Assembly: GCA_946497265.1 (NCBI GenBank)
Contig: CAMMKL010000115.1
Location: 1-6,971, forward strand
Reading direction: 5' to 3'
DNA from: an uncultured Clostridia bacterium
GTDB lineage: Bacteria > Bacillota > Clostridia > Oscillospirales > Acutalibacteraceae
DNA length: 6,971 bases
The translations under genes were made by a program, and so were the position numbers. Under the pieces are notes generated by a model, which was not told where the DNA came from, made no database searches, and was given only the letters and a program-made list of their open reading frames with translations. Below, piece after piece: positions 1-5,763 of this stretch. Numbering within the stretch: the first letter of the stretch is position 1; every line of letters starts with the position of its first letter.

Positions 1-74
1 TACCCCAGCACACCCGCGCCCATGGCAAACACAATGATATTAAAAATCGTTTTGCCGCTTATCCTTTTTTTCAT
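1..74 (-). CDS. N-terminus of an unidentified membrane protein (partial)
   Basis: The reverse strand has an ATG at 74-72 that opens a frame running off the left edge after 24 codons. The peptide starts MKKRISGKTIF and continues as a hydrophobic stretch (NIIVFAMGAGVLG). This is a short basic N-terminus followed by a probable first membrane helix or signal anchor. A purine-rich ribosome binding site (GAGGGAG, minus strand, 84-78) precedes the ATG at close spacing, and a good promoter lies further upstream (143-171). The gene therefore has its own transcription unit after the VanW terminator. Too little is present to name a family. The reading frame is supported by the promoter, leader and ribosome site rather than by homology. 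Confidence 0.6.
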   Translation of the reverse strand, partial: MKKRISGKTIFNIIVFAMGAGVLG

Positions 75-109
75 ATTCTCCCTCTCTCCGAACCTCTTAA
101 AATGCAAAT

Positions 110-126
110 ACACCGGTAACCGGCGT
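110..126 (-). promoter_or_regulatory. Short leader hairpin ahead of the partial membrane-protein gene
   Basis: On the minus strand the predicted leader contains ACGCCGG, a UUA loop, then CCGGUGU, which can form seven pairs including one G-U. It sits between the expected transcription start (about 136) and the ribosome binding site (about 84). No U-run follows, so it is not a terminator. It may stabilise the mRNA or be incidental. Confidence 0.3.
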
Positions 127-142
127 TCCGTTTTTCCTAACT

Positions 143-171
143 ATAATACCCTATCTTGATTGCAAAATCAA
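143..171 (-). promoter_or_regulatory. Sigma-A type promoter for the partial gene at 1-74
   Basis: Read on the minus strand, TTGATT (171-166) and TATTAT (148-143) are separated by exactly 17 bases. The -35 matches TTGACA at four of six positions and the -10 matches TATAAT at five of six. Transcription would start near 136 and give a leader of about 60 nt before the ATG at 74. The position between a terminator and a gene start supports the call. Confidence 0.65.
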
Positions 172-173
172 GA
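154..173. promoter_or_regulatory. Perfect 8-base dyad overlapping the -35 box (possible operator)
   Basis: TCTTGATT (154-161) is the exact reverse complement of AATCAAGA (166-173), separated by GCAA. The right arm contains the -35 hexamer of the minus-strand promoter, a typical position for a repressor site. No regulator gene is in the window. As RNA it would lie upstream of the predicted start, so a terminator role for this gene is unlikely, and no U-run follows it. Confidence 0.35.
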
Positions 174-199
174 GAAGGAATCAATTCTTGCGCTAAGGT

Positions 200-239
200 A
201 AAAAATGCCGACGGCTGCTTTGATGATGCATCCGTCGGC
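200..239 (-). terminator. Rho-independent terminator of the VanW gene
   Basis: On the minus strand GCCGACGG (239-232) pairs perfectly with CCGTCGGC (214-207), with three further inner pairs (GCA/TGC) after one mismatch. After the single base A at 206 comes a run of six T (205-200). It lies about 30 bases beyond the stop codon of the VanW-family gene, as expected for an intrinsic terminator. Confidence 0.85.
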
Positions 240-270
240 GTGTGATGGCTGGTTGGAAACAGGCTGCTTT

Positions 271-1782
271 TTACTCGCTTGGCCCAACACGGTATTTGGC
301 GGCTTTGGCGGGATATTTGGAATTCGAAATCGATTCGGTTTTGACCACTTCGCCGTTTTTGTAGAATAATTTTTCACCGGTAGCCGTGCTGCCGGAACGA
401 CCGGGTTGTTCTTTGACTTTTTGCCCAGGCGCCAAGGAATTGTCCACGGTAAGGATGTCCTCCGGCTGGGGGATGGTGCTGGTCTGACGGCTGACTACCT
501 CAATCTCGTCCCACGATTCGGGATGCTTGCCGTAGATATTGACCGTCAGCTTATTCCCGCTTTCCCACGCTTCAATATAGATGGGGGTGTCGTAGTTGTT
601 TTTGAATTGAAAATCCATAGATGGATAAGCTATAGCGGCGTCCTGCCCAATTGGGACGTAGGAGGATCGTATGGAATGCGGGCTGCGGGCGACCACCGTC
701 AAATCGGCACGCAGGACCGCGCCATAGATGGTGGTGGAGGCTTGGCAAACGCCTCCGCCGTACCCGGTGGTAGATTGCCCGTTGACGATGACACCCGCCG
801 GATAAAAGCCTCTTTCGGCGGTAGTGTCACCCACAATACCGTTAAAGGAGAAGACTTCGCCCGGCTGCAGCACAGTGCCGTTTACCAGTTCCAGGGCGCG
901 GCGCATGTTGGCTGTGCCGTTGGCCGTATTGGTTGATGTGGTGGAATAAGTGGAAATGAGCTGGGTCAGATTCGCCAGATCGTCAGAAAGGCCGGTGTAT
1001 TCCACCACCTGTGTAGGCGCTTGCATAGAGCCGGTTTGTTCGTCAGAATGAAGGATCTCCATAATCTGGTTTGTTAAGCTTTCTACATCGATGACAAGAC
1101 CGTCAGAGCCGTCGGTATAGGAAAAACGGTTTTCGGAAAGGGGGTGAAACGAAACCTTACCGGGCACAGCGTCTATGGAGCACTCGGTATCGATCCGGTC
1201 TACCAAATTTTTAACGACGGTTTCGGTATCGGTACGTTTCACAGTAATTTCATATTCCTTAGGGGAACTGTCCCTTAGGGCACAGATATTTTCATAGCGT
1301 TCCATTCGGTCGCCCGTACGGTAAAGCCCATAGGCATTCAGCAGGACGGACTGTGTATTGTACTCATAAGAAAAATCGTCTTCCGTAAGGGTATAGGTGT
1401 TATTTTTGTAGGTAATGGTAAGATCTACTTCATCGCGCAGGGAAGGCTCCAGTTCCTTGAGCAAGGCTTCCGCTTCGTTGATGGTCTTGCCTCCAACATC
1501 AATCCCCTCTATAGAGATGCCCTCGTAAAAGGTGGTAACCCCTATTGTATCATCGACCAGCTGGTTAAAAGCGCGCTCCTGTTCAGCCGCCACCTCTTTG
1601 TTGTGTTTATCCACCAGGTACCAAGTAAGGGCAGCCGCGAGGATCAGTAATAGAAAGGCAGAGATGGAGGCAATCCATATTCTTTTTTTCTTTTTTTCTT
1701 TTTTGTTTTCCTGTATGGACGCTGTATAGGCATCGGACAGGATGGAGTTGGTATTTTGATCTTGATTGTGTTTGGATTCCAA
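271..1782 (-). CDS. VanW family membrane-anchored cell-wall protein with C-terminal G5-like domain
   Basis: The product has 503 residues. A lysine-rich cytoplasmic segment (27-34) precedes one membrane helix (about 35-57), so the rest is probably extracellular. Residues about 85-215 resemble the putative peptidoglycan-binding repeat (PG_binding_4/YoaR-like) found before VanW. The VanW domain spans about 275-420, with GEVFSFNGIVGDTTAERG at 308-325, GYGGGVCQAST at 340-350 including the family cysteine (C346), and YVPIGQDAAIAYPS at 375-388. A G5-like region follows (about 425-498). The start is TTG: AGGAGG (1796-1791) lies 8 bases upstream and no ATG is better placed. VanW biochemistry is unresolved. 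The domains suggest an envelope role, but without vanHAX genes there is no reason to call glycopeptide resistance. It is divergent from the ABC operon and closed by the terminator at 200-239. Confidence 0.93.
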   Translation of the reverse strand: MESKHNQDQNTNSILSDAYTASIQENKKEKKKKRIWIASISAFLLLILAAALTWYLVDKHNKEVAAEQERAFNQLVDDTIGVTTFYEGISIEGIDVGGKTINEAEALLKELEPSLRDEVDLTITYKNNTYTLTEDDFSYEYNTQSVLLNAYGLYRTGDRMERYENICALRDSSPKEYEITVKRTDTETVVKNLVDRIDTECSIDAVPGKVSFHPLSENRFSYTDGSDGLVIDVESLTNQIMEILHSDEQTGSMQAPTQVVEYTGLSDDLANLTQLISTYSTTSTNTANGTANMRRALELVNGTVLQPGEVFSFNGIVGDTTAERGFYPAGVIVNGQSTTGYGGGVCQASTTIYGAVLRADLTVVARSPHSIRSSYVPIGQDAAIAYPSMDFQFKNNYDTPIYIEAWESGNKLTVNIYGKHPESWDEIEVVSRQTSTIPQPEDILTVDNSLAPGQKVKEQPGRSGSTATGEKLFYKNGEVVKTESISNSKYPAKAAKYRVGPSE

Positions 1783-1790
1783 GAAGGAGT

Positions 1791-1796
1791 CCTCCT
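1791..1796 (-). promoter_or_regulatory. Ribosome binding site fixing the TTG start of the VanW gene
   Basis: AGGAGG on the minus strand lies 8 bases before TTG at 1782-1780. It is a full Shine-Dalgarno match at good spacing and decides the non-ATG start. Confidence 0.85.
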
Positions 1797-1836
1797 CTCA
1801 AAAATATCAGCTTAGCCCCGGTAGTTCTTTTTATTT

Positions 1837-1865
1837 ATGATACATCAGCAGGCAGGCAAAGTAAA
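1837..1865 (-). promoter_or_regulatory. Putative promoter of the VanW gene
   Basis: On the minus strand TTTACT (1865-1860) and TATCAT (1842-1837) are 17 bases apart, matching the consensus hexamers at four and five of six positions. It would start transcription near 1830, about 48 nt before the TTG start. It is weaker than the divergent plus-strand promoter, and other choices in this AT-rich stretch cannot be excluded. Confidence 0.45.
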
Positions 1866-1881
1866 GTTACATCTTCTTTAC
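1861..1881. repeat. Imperfectly placed inverted repeat GTAAAG/CTTTAC near the VanW -35
   Basis: GTAAAG (1861-1866) and CTTTAC (1876-1881) are exact reverse complements 9 bases apart. The left arm overlaps the putative -35 of the minus promoter. It could be a regulator site, but six-base arms in AT-rich DNA occur by chance. The rest of 1783-2023 is AT-rich, with no credible small gene. Confidence 0.2.
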
Positions 1882-1947
1882 CAATCAAAAAAGGGGGAAG
1901 GTTTCCCTCAAATCCCTGCCTATTTGCCTAATTTTGACAGAGGCATA

Positions 1948-1976
1948 TTGAACAATTCAAAAAGAAATGGTATAAT
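1948..1976 (+). promoter_or_regulatory. Strong sigma-A promoter for the ABC/glycosyltransferase operon
   Basis: TTGAAC (1948-1953) and a perfect TATAAT (1971-1976) are separated by 17 bases. A TG one base upstream of the -10 (1968-1969) makes it an extended -10 promoter. Transcription would begin near 1983, about 40 nt before the GTG start of the ATPase. The -35 sits in a small dyad, TTGAA-CAA-TTCAA (1948-1960), which could be a regulator site but may be incidental. Confidence 0.85.
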
Positions 1977-1988
1977 CAGCGAATGAAT

Positions 1989-2004
1989 AGGTGAAATATC
2001 ACTT
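1989..2004 (+). promoter_or_regulatory. Small leader stem-loop just upstream of the ATPase ribosome site
   Basis: AGGTGA (1989-1994) pairs with TCACTT (1999-2004), one pair being G-U, around an AATA loop. It lies in the short leader between the predicted transcription start and AGGAGG at 2011-2016. It may affect mRNA stability or be chance. Confidence 0.25.
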
Positions 2005-2023
2005 CGTTTGAGGAGGGCGCGGC

Positions 2024-2962
2024 GTGCCAGCAGTAATTGAGATTACCAACCTTTACAAGTCTTTTGGAAAAGTACCTGCTCTCATAGATGAAAACCTTAC
2101 TGTGGAAGAAGGCGAATTTTTTGGTTTTATAGGACCGAATGGCTCTGGAAAATCCACCACTATCCGGCTCCTGCTCAATTATTATCGCCCTACCCGTGGA
2201 ACGGCGAAGGTTTATGGGTTGGACAGCGTAAGGGACAGCATAAAAATCCGCAGCTTGACGGGATATGTCCCAAGCGAGGTCGATTTTTACGGCGATATGA
2301 AGGCCGGGGAACTGATTCGCTATGCCGCTAAGTTGCGCCGTTGGCGTGCAAAACAGAAGATGGAAGAATTATGCGATCTGTTTGAGGTGGATACCGAACA
2401 GTATATGGGGAAAATGTCTCTAGGGAATCGGAAGAAGGTGCTTCTGGTGATGTCGCTGATGCATTCCCCCAGGCTTTTGCTTCTGGACGAACCGACGTTG
2501 GGGTTGGATTCGCTTACCAAAAGGCGGCTGAAAGATTATTTGATAACCGAAAATGAGCGGGGCACCACCATTTTCTTTTGCAGCCATGATATGGCGGAAG
2601 TACAGGAGTTGTGTGGTAGGATGGGCATCATCCGAAACGGGACCATTCTGGAAGTGGCTGACGTAAACGCCATCTCCGCTTCCGATTGCCGCCGGATCAG
2701 TTTGAAAACCGAGGAAGATATGACCCCGCTGTTTTCTCTGTTCCATATTGGAGTGATCCAGCATACAATGGACGATTATCTGCATTTTTCTTATACCGGC
2801 GACATCAATCTCCTGCTTCAGGCGCTCCAAAATTACCGGTTGGACGACCTGCAAATCAGCCTTCCTTCCCTGGAAGATGCGATGGTCCGTTATTATGAAA
2901 AAAAATTGGATAAGGAGGATAAAGAATTTGAACGAGCCAATTCGCCCGCCGGCTTTGCGTAA
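2024..2962 (+). CDS. ABC-2 type transporter, ATP-binding protein
   Basis: This 312-residue cytoplasmic ATPase powers the permease encoded next. Visible motifs are Walker A GPNGSGKST (37-45), a signature-like MSLGNRKKV (131-139) in place of classical LSGGQ, Walker B plus D-loop LLLLDEPTLGLD (151-162), and the H-loop SHD (187-189). At the Q-loop position VPSEVDFY (82-89) has Glu instead of Gln. The variant signature and Glu are common in the BcrA/DrrA-like branch of ABC-2 exporters, so the enzyme is probably active. About 90 residues beyond the NBD core form a C-terminal extension. The start is GTG, with AGGAGG (2011-2016) 7 bases upstream. The gene follows the strong promoter at 1948-1976 and overlaps the permease by 35 bases. 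The substrate cannot be told from sequence. Unlike many similar Firmicutes pairs, no GntR-type regulator precedes it. Confidence 0.95.
   Translation: MPAVIEITNLYKSFGKVPALIDENLTVEEGEFFGFIGPNGSGKSTTIRLLLNYYRPTRGTAKVYGLDSVRDSIKIRSLTGYVPSEVDFYGDMKAGELIRYAAKLRRWRAKQKMEELCDLFEVDTEQYMGKMSLGNRKKVLLVMSLMHSPRLLLLDEPTLGLDSLTKRRLKDYLITENERGTTIFFCSHDMAEVQELCGRMGIIRNGTILEVADVNAISASDCRRISLKTEEDMTPLFSLFHIGVIQHTMDDYLHFSYTGDINLLLQALQNYRLDDLQISLPSLEDAMVRYYEKKLDKEDKEFERANSPAGFA
2912..2918 (+). promoter_or_regulatory. Ribosome binding site fixing the TTG start of the ABC permease
   Basis: AAGGAGG lies inside the 3' end of the ATPase gene, 9 bases before TTG at 2928. The in-frame ATGs at 2877 and 2895 have no Shine-Dalgarno sequence, so the internal TTG is favoured. 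Confidence 0.75.
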
Positions 2963-3824
2963 TATACACGAAAGGGAACGCAAGCCGGTGAGTACCTACC
3001 GCTTTTTTGAATCCTCCATCTTTGTGAAAAGCCTGCGGCAGGGCCTTTTGAGCCTTTTTCTGTGGATGGTTCTGTCCGGGGGGTTGCTCATATTACTGCT
3101 TTACTGTTTCCATCAGATTGCCGGCAGCGATTTTTCGGAAATCCTAAACGACATGCTGCAGGCATTTCCAGAGGGGATGCGCAGCCAGTTTGGGCTGGGC
3201 GCCTTTTTGGATTTTTCGTCATTCCGAAATTATTTTTCGGTCACCATGCAGATCATGCTGCTGATTGGATGTATATTTGCTTCTTACCTGGGAACCACCT
3301 CTATTGTACGCTTTGCAAGCGATCATAGTACGGCGTTTATTCAGGCCCTGCCTGTTAGCCGTGCGTCGGTTGTATTAAGCAAGCTTGCCTCCCAGTTATG
3401 TCTGCTGGTTTTTTATAATGTGTTTGTCTTTTTGATCGCCGCCCAGGCAAGCATGGGCTATGTGCCGGATATGGGAATTTTTATGGGGGAAATCCTGCAG
3501 GTTTTCCTATCGTTCCTTGCGGTAGAGGCCGTTTATCTGGGGCTTGGGATCTTTCTTTCTGCTTTCTTGACGCATATCTCGCAGGCTGCAGCCGCAGCGT
3601 TTATGCTTTTTATCGCTACTATGCTGTTTGGGGTCATGGGTGGTGCTTTCCAGGAATTACACTGGCTGGTTCCGCTTTCTCCTTATTATTATATGGCTGT
3701 CTATCCATTGATGGAATCGGGCTCATTTGTTTCCGGAGGATTGTTGGCAGGCTGTGCTGCTGCGTTGCTTGTTTGCGCTGCACTTGCTTGCGCTTGGTAT
3801 TCTTACCGGAATTTGGATATTTAA
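2928..3824 (+). CDS. ABC-2 type transporter, permease protein
   Basis: With the TTG start at 2928 the product has 298 residues. It has six predicted membrane helices at about 41-62, 108-127, 155-172, 189-212, 222-241 and 268-293, the usual ABC-2 membrane-domain layout. The segment FIQALPVSRASVVLSK (137-152), between helices 2 and 3, matches the cytoplasmic 'LPxSR..xxxxK' stretch seen in many ABC-2 permeases. A larger loop between helices 1 and 2 (63-107) is rich in Phe and acidic residues. An upstream ATG at 2877 gives a 315-residue version, but it lacks a ribosome site and would overlap the ATPase by 86 bases. The overlap with the ATPase suggests translational coupling and a single complex. 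The cargo is unknown; the neighbouring glycolipid enzyme makes an envelope lipid or peptide conceivable, which is inference only. Confidence 0.9.
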   Translation: MNEPIRPPALRNIHERERKPVSTYRFFESSIFVKSLRQGLLSLFLWMVLSGGLLILLLYCFHQIAGSDFSEILNDMLQAFPEGMRSQFGLGAFLDFSSFRNYFSVTMQIMLLIGCIFASYLGTTSIVRFASDHSTAFIQALPVSRASVVLSKLASQLCLLVFYNVFVFLIAAQASMGYVPDMGIFMGEILQVFLSFLAVEAVYLGLGIFLSAFLTHISQAAAAAFMLFIATMLFGVMGGAFQELHWLVPLSPYYYMAVYPLMESGSFVSGGLLAGCAAALLVCAALACAWYSYRNLDI

Positions 3825-3842
3825 TTTTTCAGGAGGTTGATT

Positions 3843-5039
3843 ATGAAGATCCTGATTTTATCCGCTTCAACCGGAGGAGGGCATATGGCGGCGTCTGCCG
3901 CTGTAAAATCCTATATACTTTCCAAAGAGCAAGACGCGAATGTTGAAATCGTCGATACGCTGGAATACATCAGCCCCTTGCTGAATAAGACCATTACAGA
4001 GGGATATGTCTATTTGGCGACAAAAACCCCTAAAGTATATGGAAATATGTATCGTTCCGCCAATAAGGAACGCATGCTCAACTCGGTATTAAGTGGTTTT
4101 AACGGTTTGTTTGGAAAAGCCTTGCTCCCGCTATTGGCGGAATTTAACCCGGATGTGATTATCACCACCCATCCGTTCAGTACGGAGATGGTTTCGGATC
4201 TGAAGCAACTGGGGAAGGTGAAGGTGCCGCTTTTGTGTATTATGACCGACTACGCCCCCCATAAAACTTGGATTAACCCAGGCGTTGACAGTTATGTGGT
4301 TTCCAATGAAGGTATGGTGGATGTAATGGTACAGATGGGGGCGCCCAGGGAATTGATACATCCCTACGGCATCCCGGTAGACGGAGCTTTCTATACCAAA
4401 AAGGATAAGGCGGCCATTATTTCGGAAATGGGTTTGGATCCCAATATACCCACAATCCTGATTATGGCCGGCAGCTTCGGAGTAACGAATATCCTGCGTA
4501 TCTACCACAATATCATAAAAATTGATTTGGATTTTCAAATCATTGTCATTACGGGCAGGAATCAGCGCCTTTACGATGCTTTTGCAAAAATACTGCAAAA
4601 ACAGAACGAGGCCAAACCGCGCCGAAAGGTTAGAATTTGGGAAGATGGTTCGGAAGTAAAAACGGTTCCTCTGAAAGAGAAACCCAAAAAGCCGACGAAA
4701 CTCCTCTTTTTTACCAAAGAAGTATACAAATATATGCAGATTTCCGATCTGATCATCACCAAGCCGGGCGGCTTGACCGTTTCAGAAGCGTTGGCGTGTA
4801 ACCTGCCGATGGCCATTTTCGACGCAATCCCGGGCCAGGAAGAGGAAAACGCCGATTTCCTGATCGACAACAACATGGCGGTGCGCATCCAAAAGGGTTC
4901 TTCCTGTGCCGATACCATCTATAACCTGCTGGCAAATCGCGATCAGTTGGAAAAGATGAAGCAATCCTGCCAAACCTTTGATAAATCCAAATCGAGCGAA
5001 AATATTTATCAGGAAATTTTGAACCTGATGCATAAGTAA
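3843..5039 (+). CDS. UgtP/MGDG-synthase-like glycosyltransferase (GT28), probable diacylglycerol glycosyltransferase
   Basis: The 398-residue product has the two-domain GT-B plan of MurG, plant MGDG synthase and Bacillus UgtP. The N-terminal MGDG_synth domain carries SASTGGGHMAA (7-17), TTHPFS (108-113) and TDYAPH (135-140). The C-terminal GT28 domain carries MAGSFG (208-213), TGRN (237-240), KPGGLTVSEA (307-316) and PGQEEEN (330-336), the sugar-nucleotide binding region. Known relatives transfer glucose or galactose from UDP-sugar to diacylglycerol at the inner membrane face, making glycolipids or lipoteichoic-acid anchors. A lysine/arginine-rich insert at about 251-286 separates the TGRN segment from the usual domain sequence. 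ATG 3843 is preferred over TTG 3837 because AGGAGG (3831-3836) is 6 bases before it but abuts the TTG. It begins 18 bases after the permease stop, so it is probably in the same operon. The acceptor and sugar are not proven. Confidence 0.9.
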   Translation: MKILILSASTGGGHMAASAAVKSYILSKEQDANVEIVDTLEYISPLLNKTITEGYVYLATKTPKVYGNMYRSANKERMLNSVLSGFNGLFGKALLPLLAEFNPDVIITTHPFSTEMVSDLKQLGKVKVPLLCIMTDYAPHKTWINPGVDSYVVSNEGMVDVMVQMGAPRELIHPYGIPVDGAFYTKKDKAAIISEMGLDPNIPTILIMAGSFGVTNILRIYHNIIKIDLDFQIIVITGRNQRLYDAFAKILQKQNEAKPRRKVRIWEDGSEVKTVPLKEKPKKPTKLLFFTKEVYKYMQISDLIITKPGGLTVSEALACNLPMAIFDAIPGQEEENADFLIDNNMAVRIQKGSSCADTIYNLLANRDQLEKMKQSCQTFDKSKSSENIYQEILNLMHK

Positions 5040-5042
5040 GGC

Positions 5043-5092
5043 AAAGCGGAGGGGATCGGATTCGGGCATCTAGCCGGGACGAGAGCCGCTTT
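5043..5092 (+). other. Possible stem-loop between the glycosyltransferase and VanZ genes
   Basis: AAAGCGG (5043-5049) and CCGCTTT (5086-5092) are exact reverse complements that could close a roughly 50-nt structure. A small inner GGC-ATCTA-GCC hairpin is also possible. The right arm ends in only four T (5090-5093), so as a terminator it would be weak. It might partly attenuate transcription into the VanZ gene, or act as an mRNA processing or stability element. It is predicted by eye only. Confidence 0.3.
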
Positions 5093-5111
5093 TCATAAGG
5101 GGGAATTTCTT

Positions 5112-5594
5112 ATGCGGACAAGACAAAACAGGATACTTCAAATCCTGTTCACTGTAGCGGCGGCAGGATGGATTGCTTTTGTGTTTTCCAATTCCATGCT
5201 CAATGCGGAACAGTCCTCTGCCAACAGTGCGGGTTTTTTCAATGCCCTGCAAAATTTGTTTAACGCCGTGGGGCTTCCATTCGGGCTGACCGAATACGGC
5301 ATCCGAAAAGCTGCCCATTTTGCCGAGTTTGCGGTTTTGGGCATTTTGTTGATGGTTGCTGTCCGTATGTATTCGCCGCGTCCGGTACGGCATCTCTTTC
5401 CGCCTTTCTTTATCGGTTTGGCTACCGCGGTAACCGATGAATATATACAGTTGTTTTCCAAAGGGAGAAGCAGCCAGGTGGGGGATATTGTACTTGATTT
5501 CGCGGGCTTGGCGGCCGGCATTGTCATTTGCCTTTTGGTTATTTGCCTGGTTGACCGGCGCAGGCAAAGGAATTCGCTCCGGTATCATTTTTAA
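5112..5594 (+). CDS. VanZ family membrane protein
   Basis: The product has 160 residues and about four membrane helices (9-28, 67-86, 93-109, 126-147). VanZ-like marks are GWIAFVFSNSM (19-29) at the first helix, RKAAHFAEFAVLG (65-77) with the conserved K and H, and DEYIQLFSKGRSSQVGD (109-125) followed by LDFAGLAAG (128-136), the family's 'DE..Q.f..gR....D...d..G...G' pattern. The start ATG is preceded by AAGGGGG (5097-5103) at 8 bases. VanZ was named for low-level teicoplanin resistance in the Tn1546 cluster, but most family members occur elsewhere and their biochemical role is unknown. This one follows the glycolipid glycosyltransferase by 72 bases on the same strand, so it is probably co-transcribed. 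No resistance phenotype should be assumed. No clear plus-strand terminator follows. Confidence 0.9.
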   Translation: MRTRQNRILQILFTVAAAGWIAFVFSNSMLNAEQSSANSAGFFNALQNLFNAVGLPFGLTEYGIRKAAHFAEFAVLGILLMVAVRMYSPRPVRHLFPPFFIGLATAVTDEYIQLFSKGRSSQVGDIVLDFAGLAAGIVICLLVICLVDRRRQRNSLRYHF

Positions 5595-5676
5595 ATGGAA
5601 TTTATATACAATAAGGATTGCAAGTATAAAATTATTACCGATTGTTTATTTGTGTTGGGAGCTTTGAAGCATAAAC

Positions 5677-5726
5677 AAAAAGGGGCTGCCGTCCTGTACG
5701 GAAAAACCGCACAGGACGGCAGCCCT
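5677..5726 (-). terminator. Strong rho-independent terminator of the CNNM/CBS gene
   Basis: GGGCTGCCGTCCTGT (5683-5697) and ACAGGACGGCAGCCC (5711-5725) are perfect 15-base reverse complements, extended by a G-U pair and three inner CGG/CCG pairs. On the minus strand the stem is followed by five T, a G and three more T. On the plus strand no U-run follows, so it is mainly a terminator for the gene ending at 5849, though it may also cap the 3' end of the VanZ transcript. The remainder of the 254-base gap (5595-5848) shows no convincing gene: a 69-codon frame begins at 5595 but reads through this hairpin. Confidence 0.92.
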
Positions 5727-5750
5727 GAACTTATAGGAGAGGATTGCCGC

Positions 5751-5763
5751 AAAAGTCACTTTT
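5751..5763. repeat. Short dyad AAAAGT-C-ACTTTT in the convergent gap
   Basis: The 13 bases form a perfect six-base inverted repeat around one base. The loop is too small for RNA, so if it is real it would be a DNA site. It lies in the 3' untranslated part of the minus-strand gene with no promoter near, so it is probably chance. Confidence 0.12.

Noticed and set aside
406..936. A 176-codon plus-strand open frame opposite the VanW gene
   Set aside because: It is antisense to a gene with clear VanW motifs, has no recognisable domain or ribosome site, and is best explained as a frame shadow.
2420..2983. A 187-codon minus-strand open frame opposite the ABC ATPase
   Set aside because: The plus strand encodes all ABC motifs here. 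The antisense frame has no family features or promoter.
4131..4598. A 155-codon minus-strand open frame, with others at 4571-5069, opposite the glycosyltransferase
   Set aside because: They lie within the coding region of a well-supported GT28 enzyme and have no recognisable content.
5070..5588. A 172-codon minus-strand open frame opposite the VanZ gene
   Set aside because: The plus-strand frame has VanZ motifs, membrane helices and a ribosome site. The antisense frame is low-complexity polar sequence without any of these.
271..5594. Glycopeptide-resistance cluster suggested by VanW and VanZ names
   Set aside because: No VanH, VanA-type ligase, VanX/VanY or VanRS genes are present. Both families are widespread outside resistance clusters.
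5683..5725. Inverted repeat as the end of a transposon or a CRISPR-like repeat
   Set aside because: The arms are 13 bases apart with a U-tract directly after on the minus strand and a gene stop upstream. It is an intrinsic terminator, with no transposase or repeated units.
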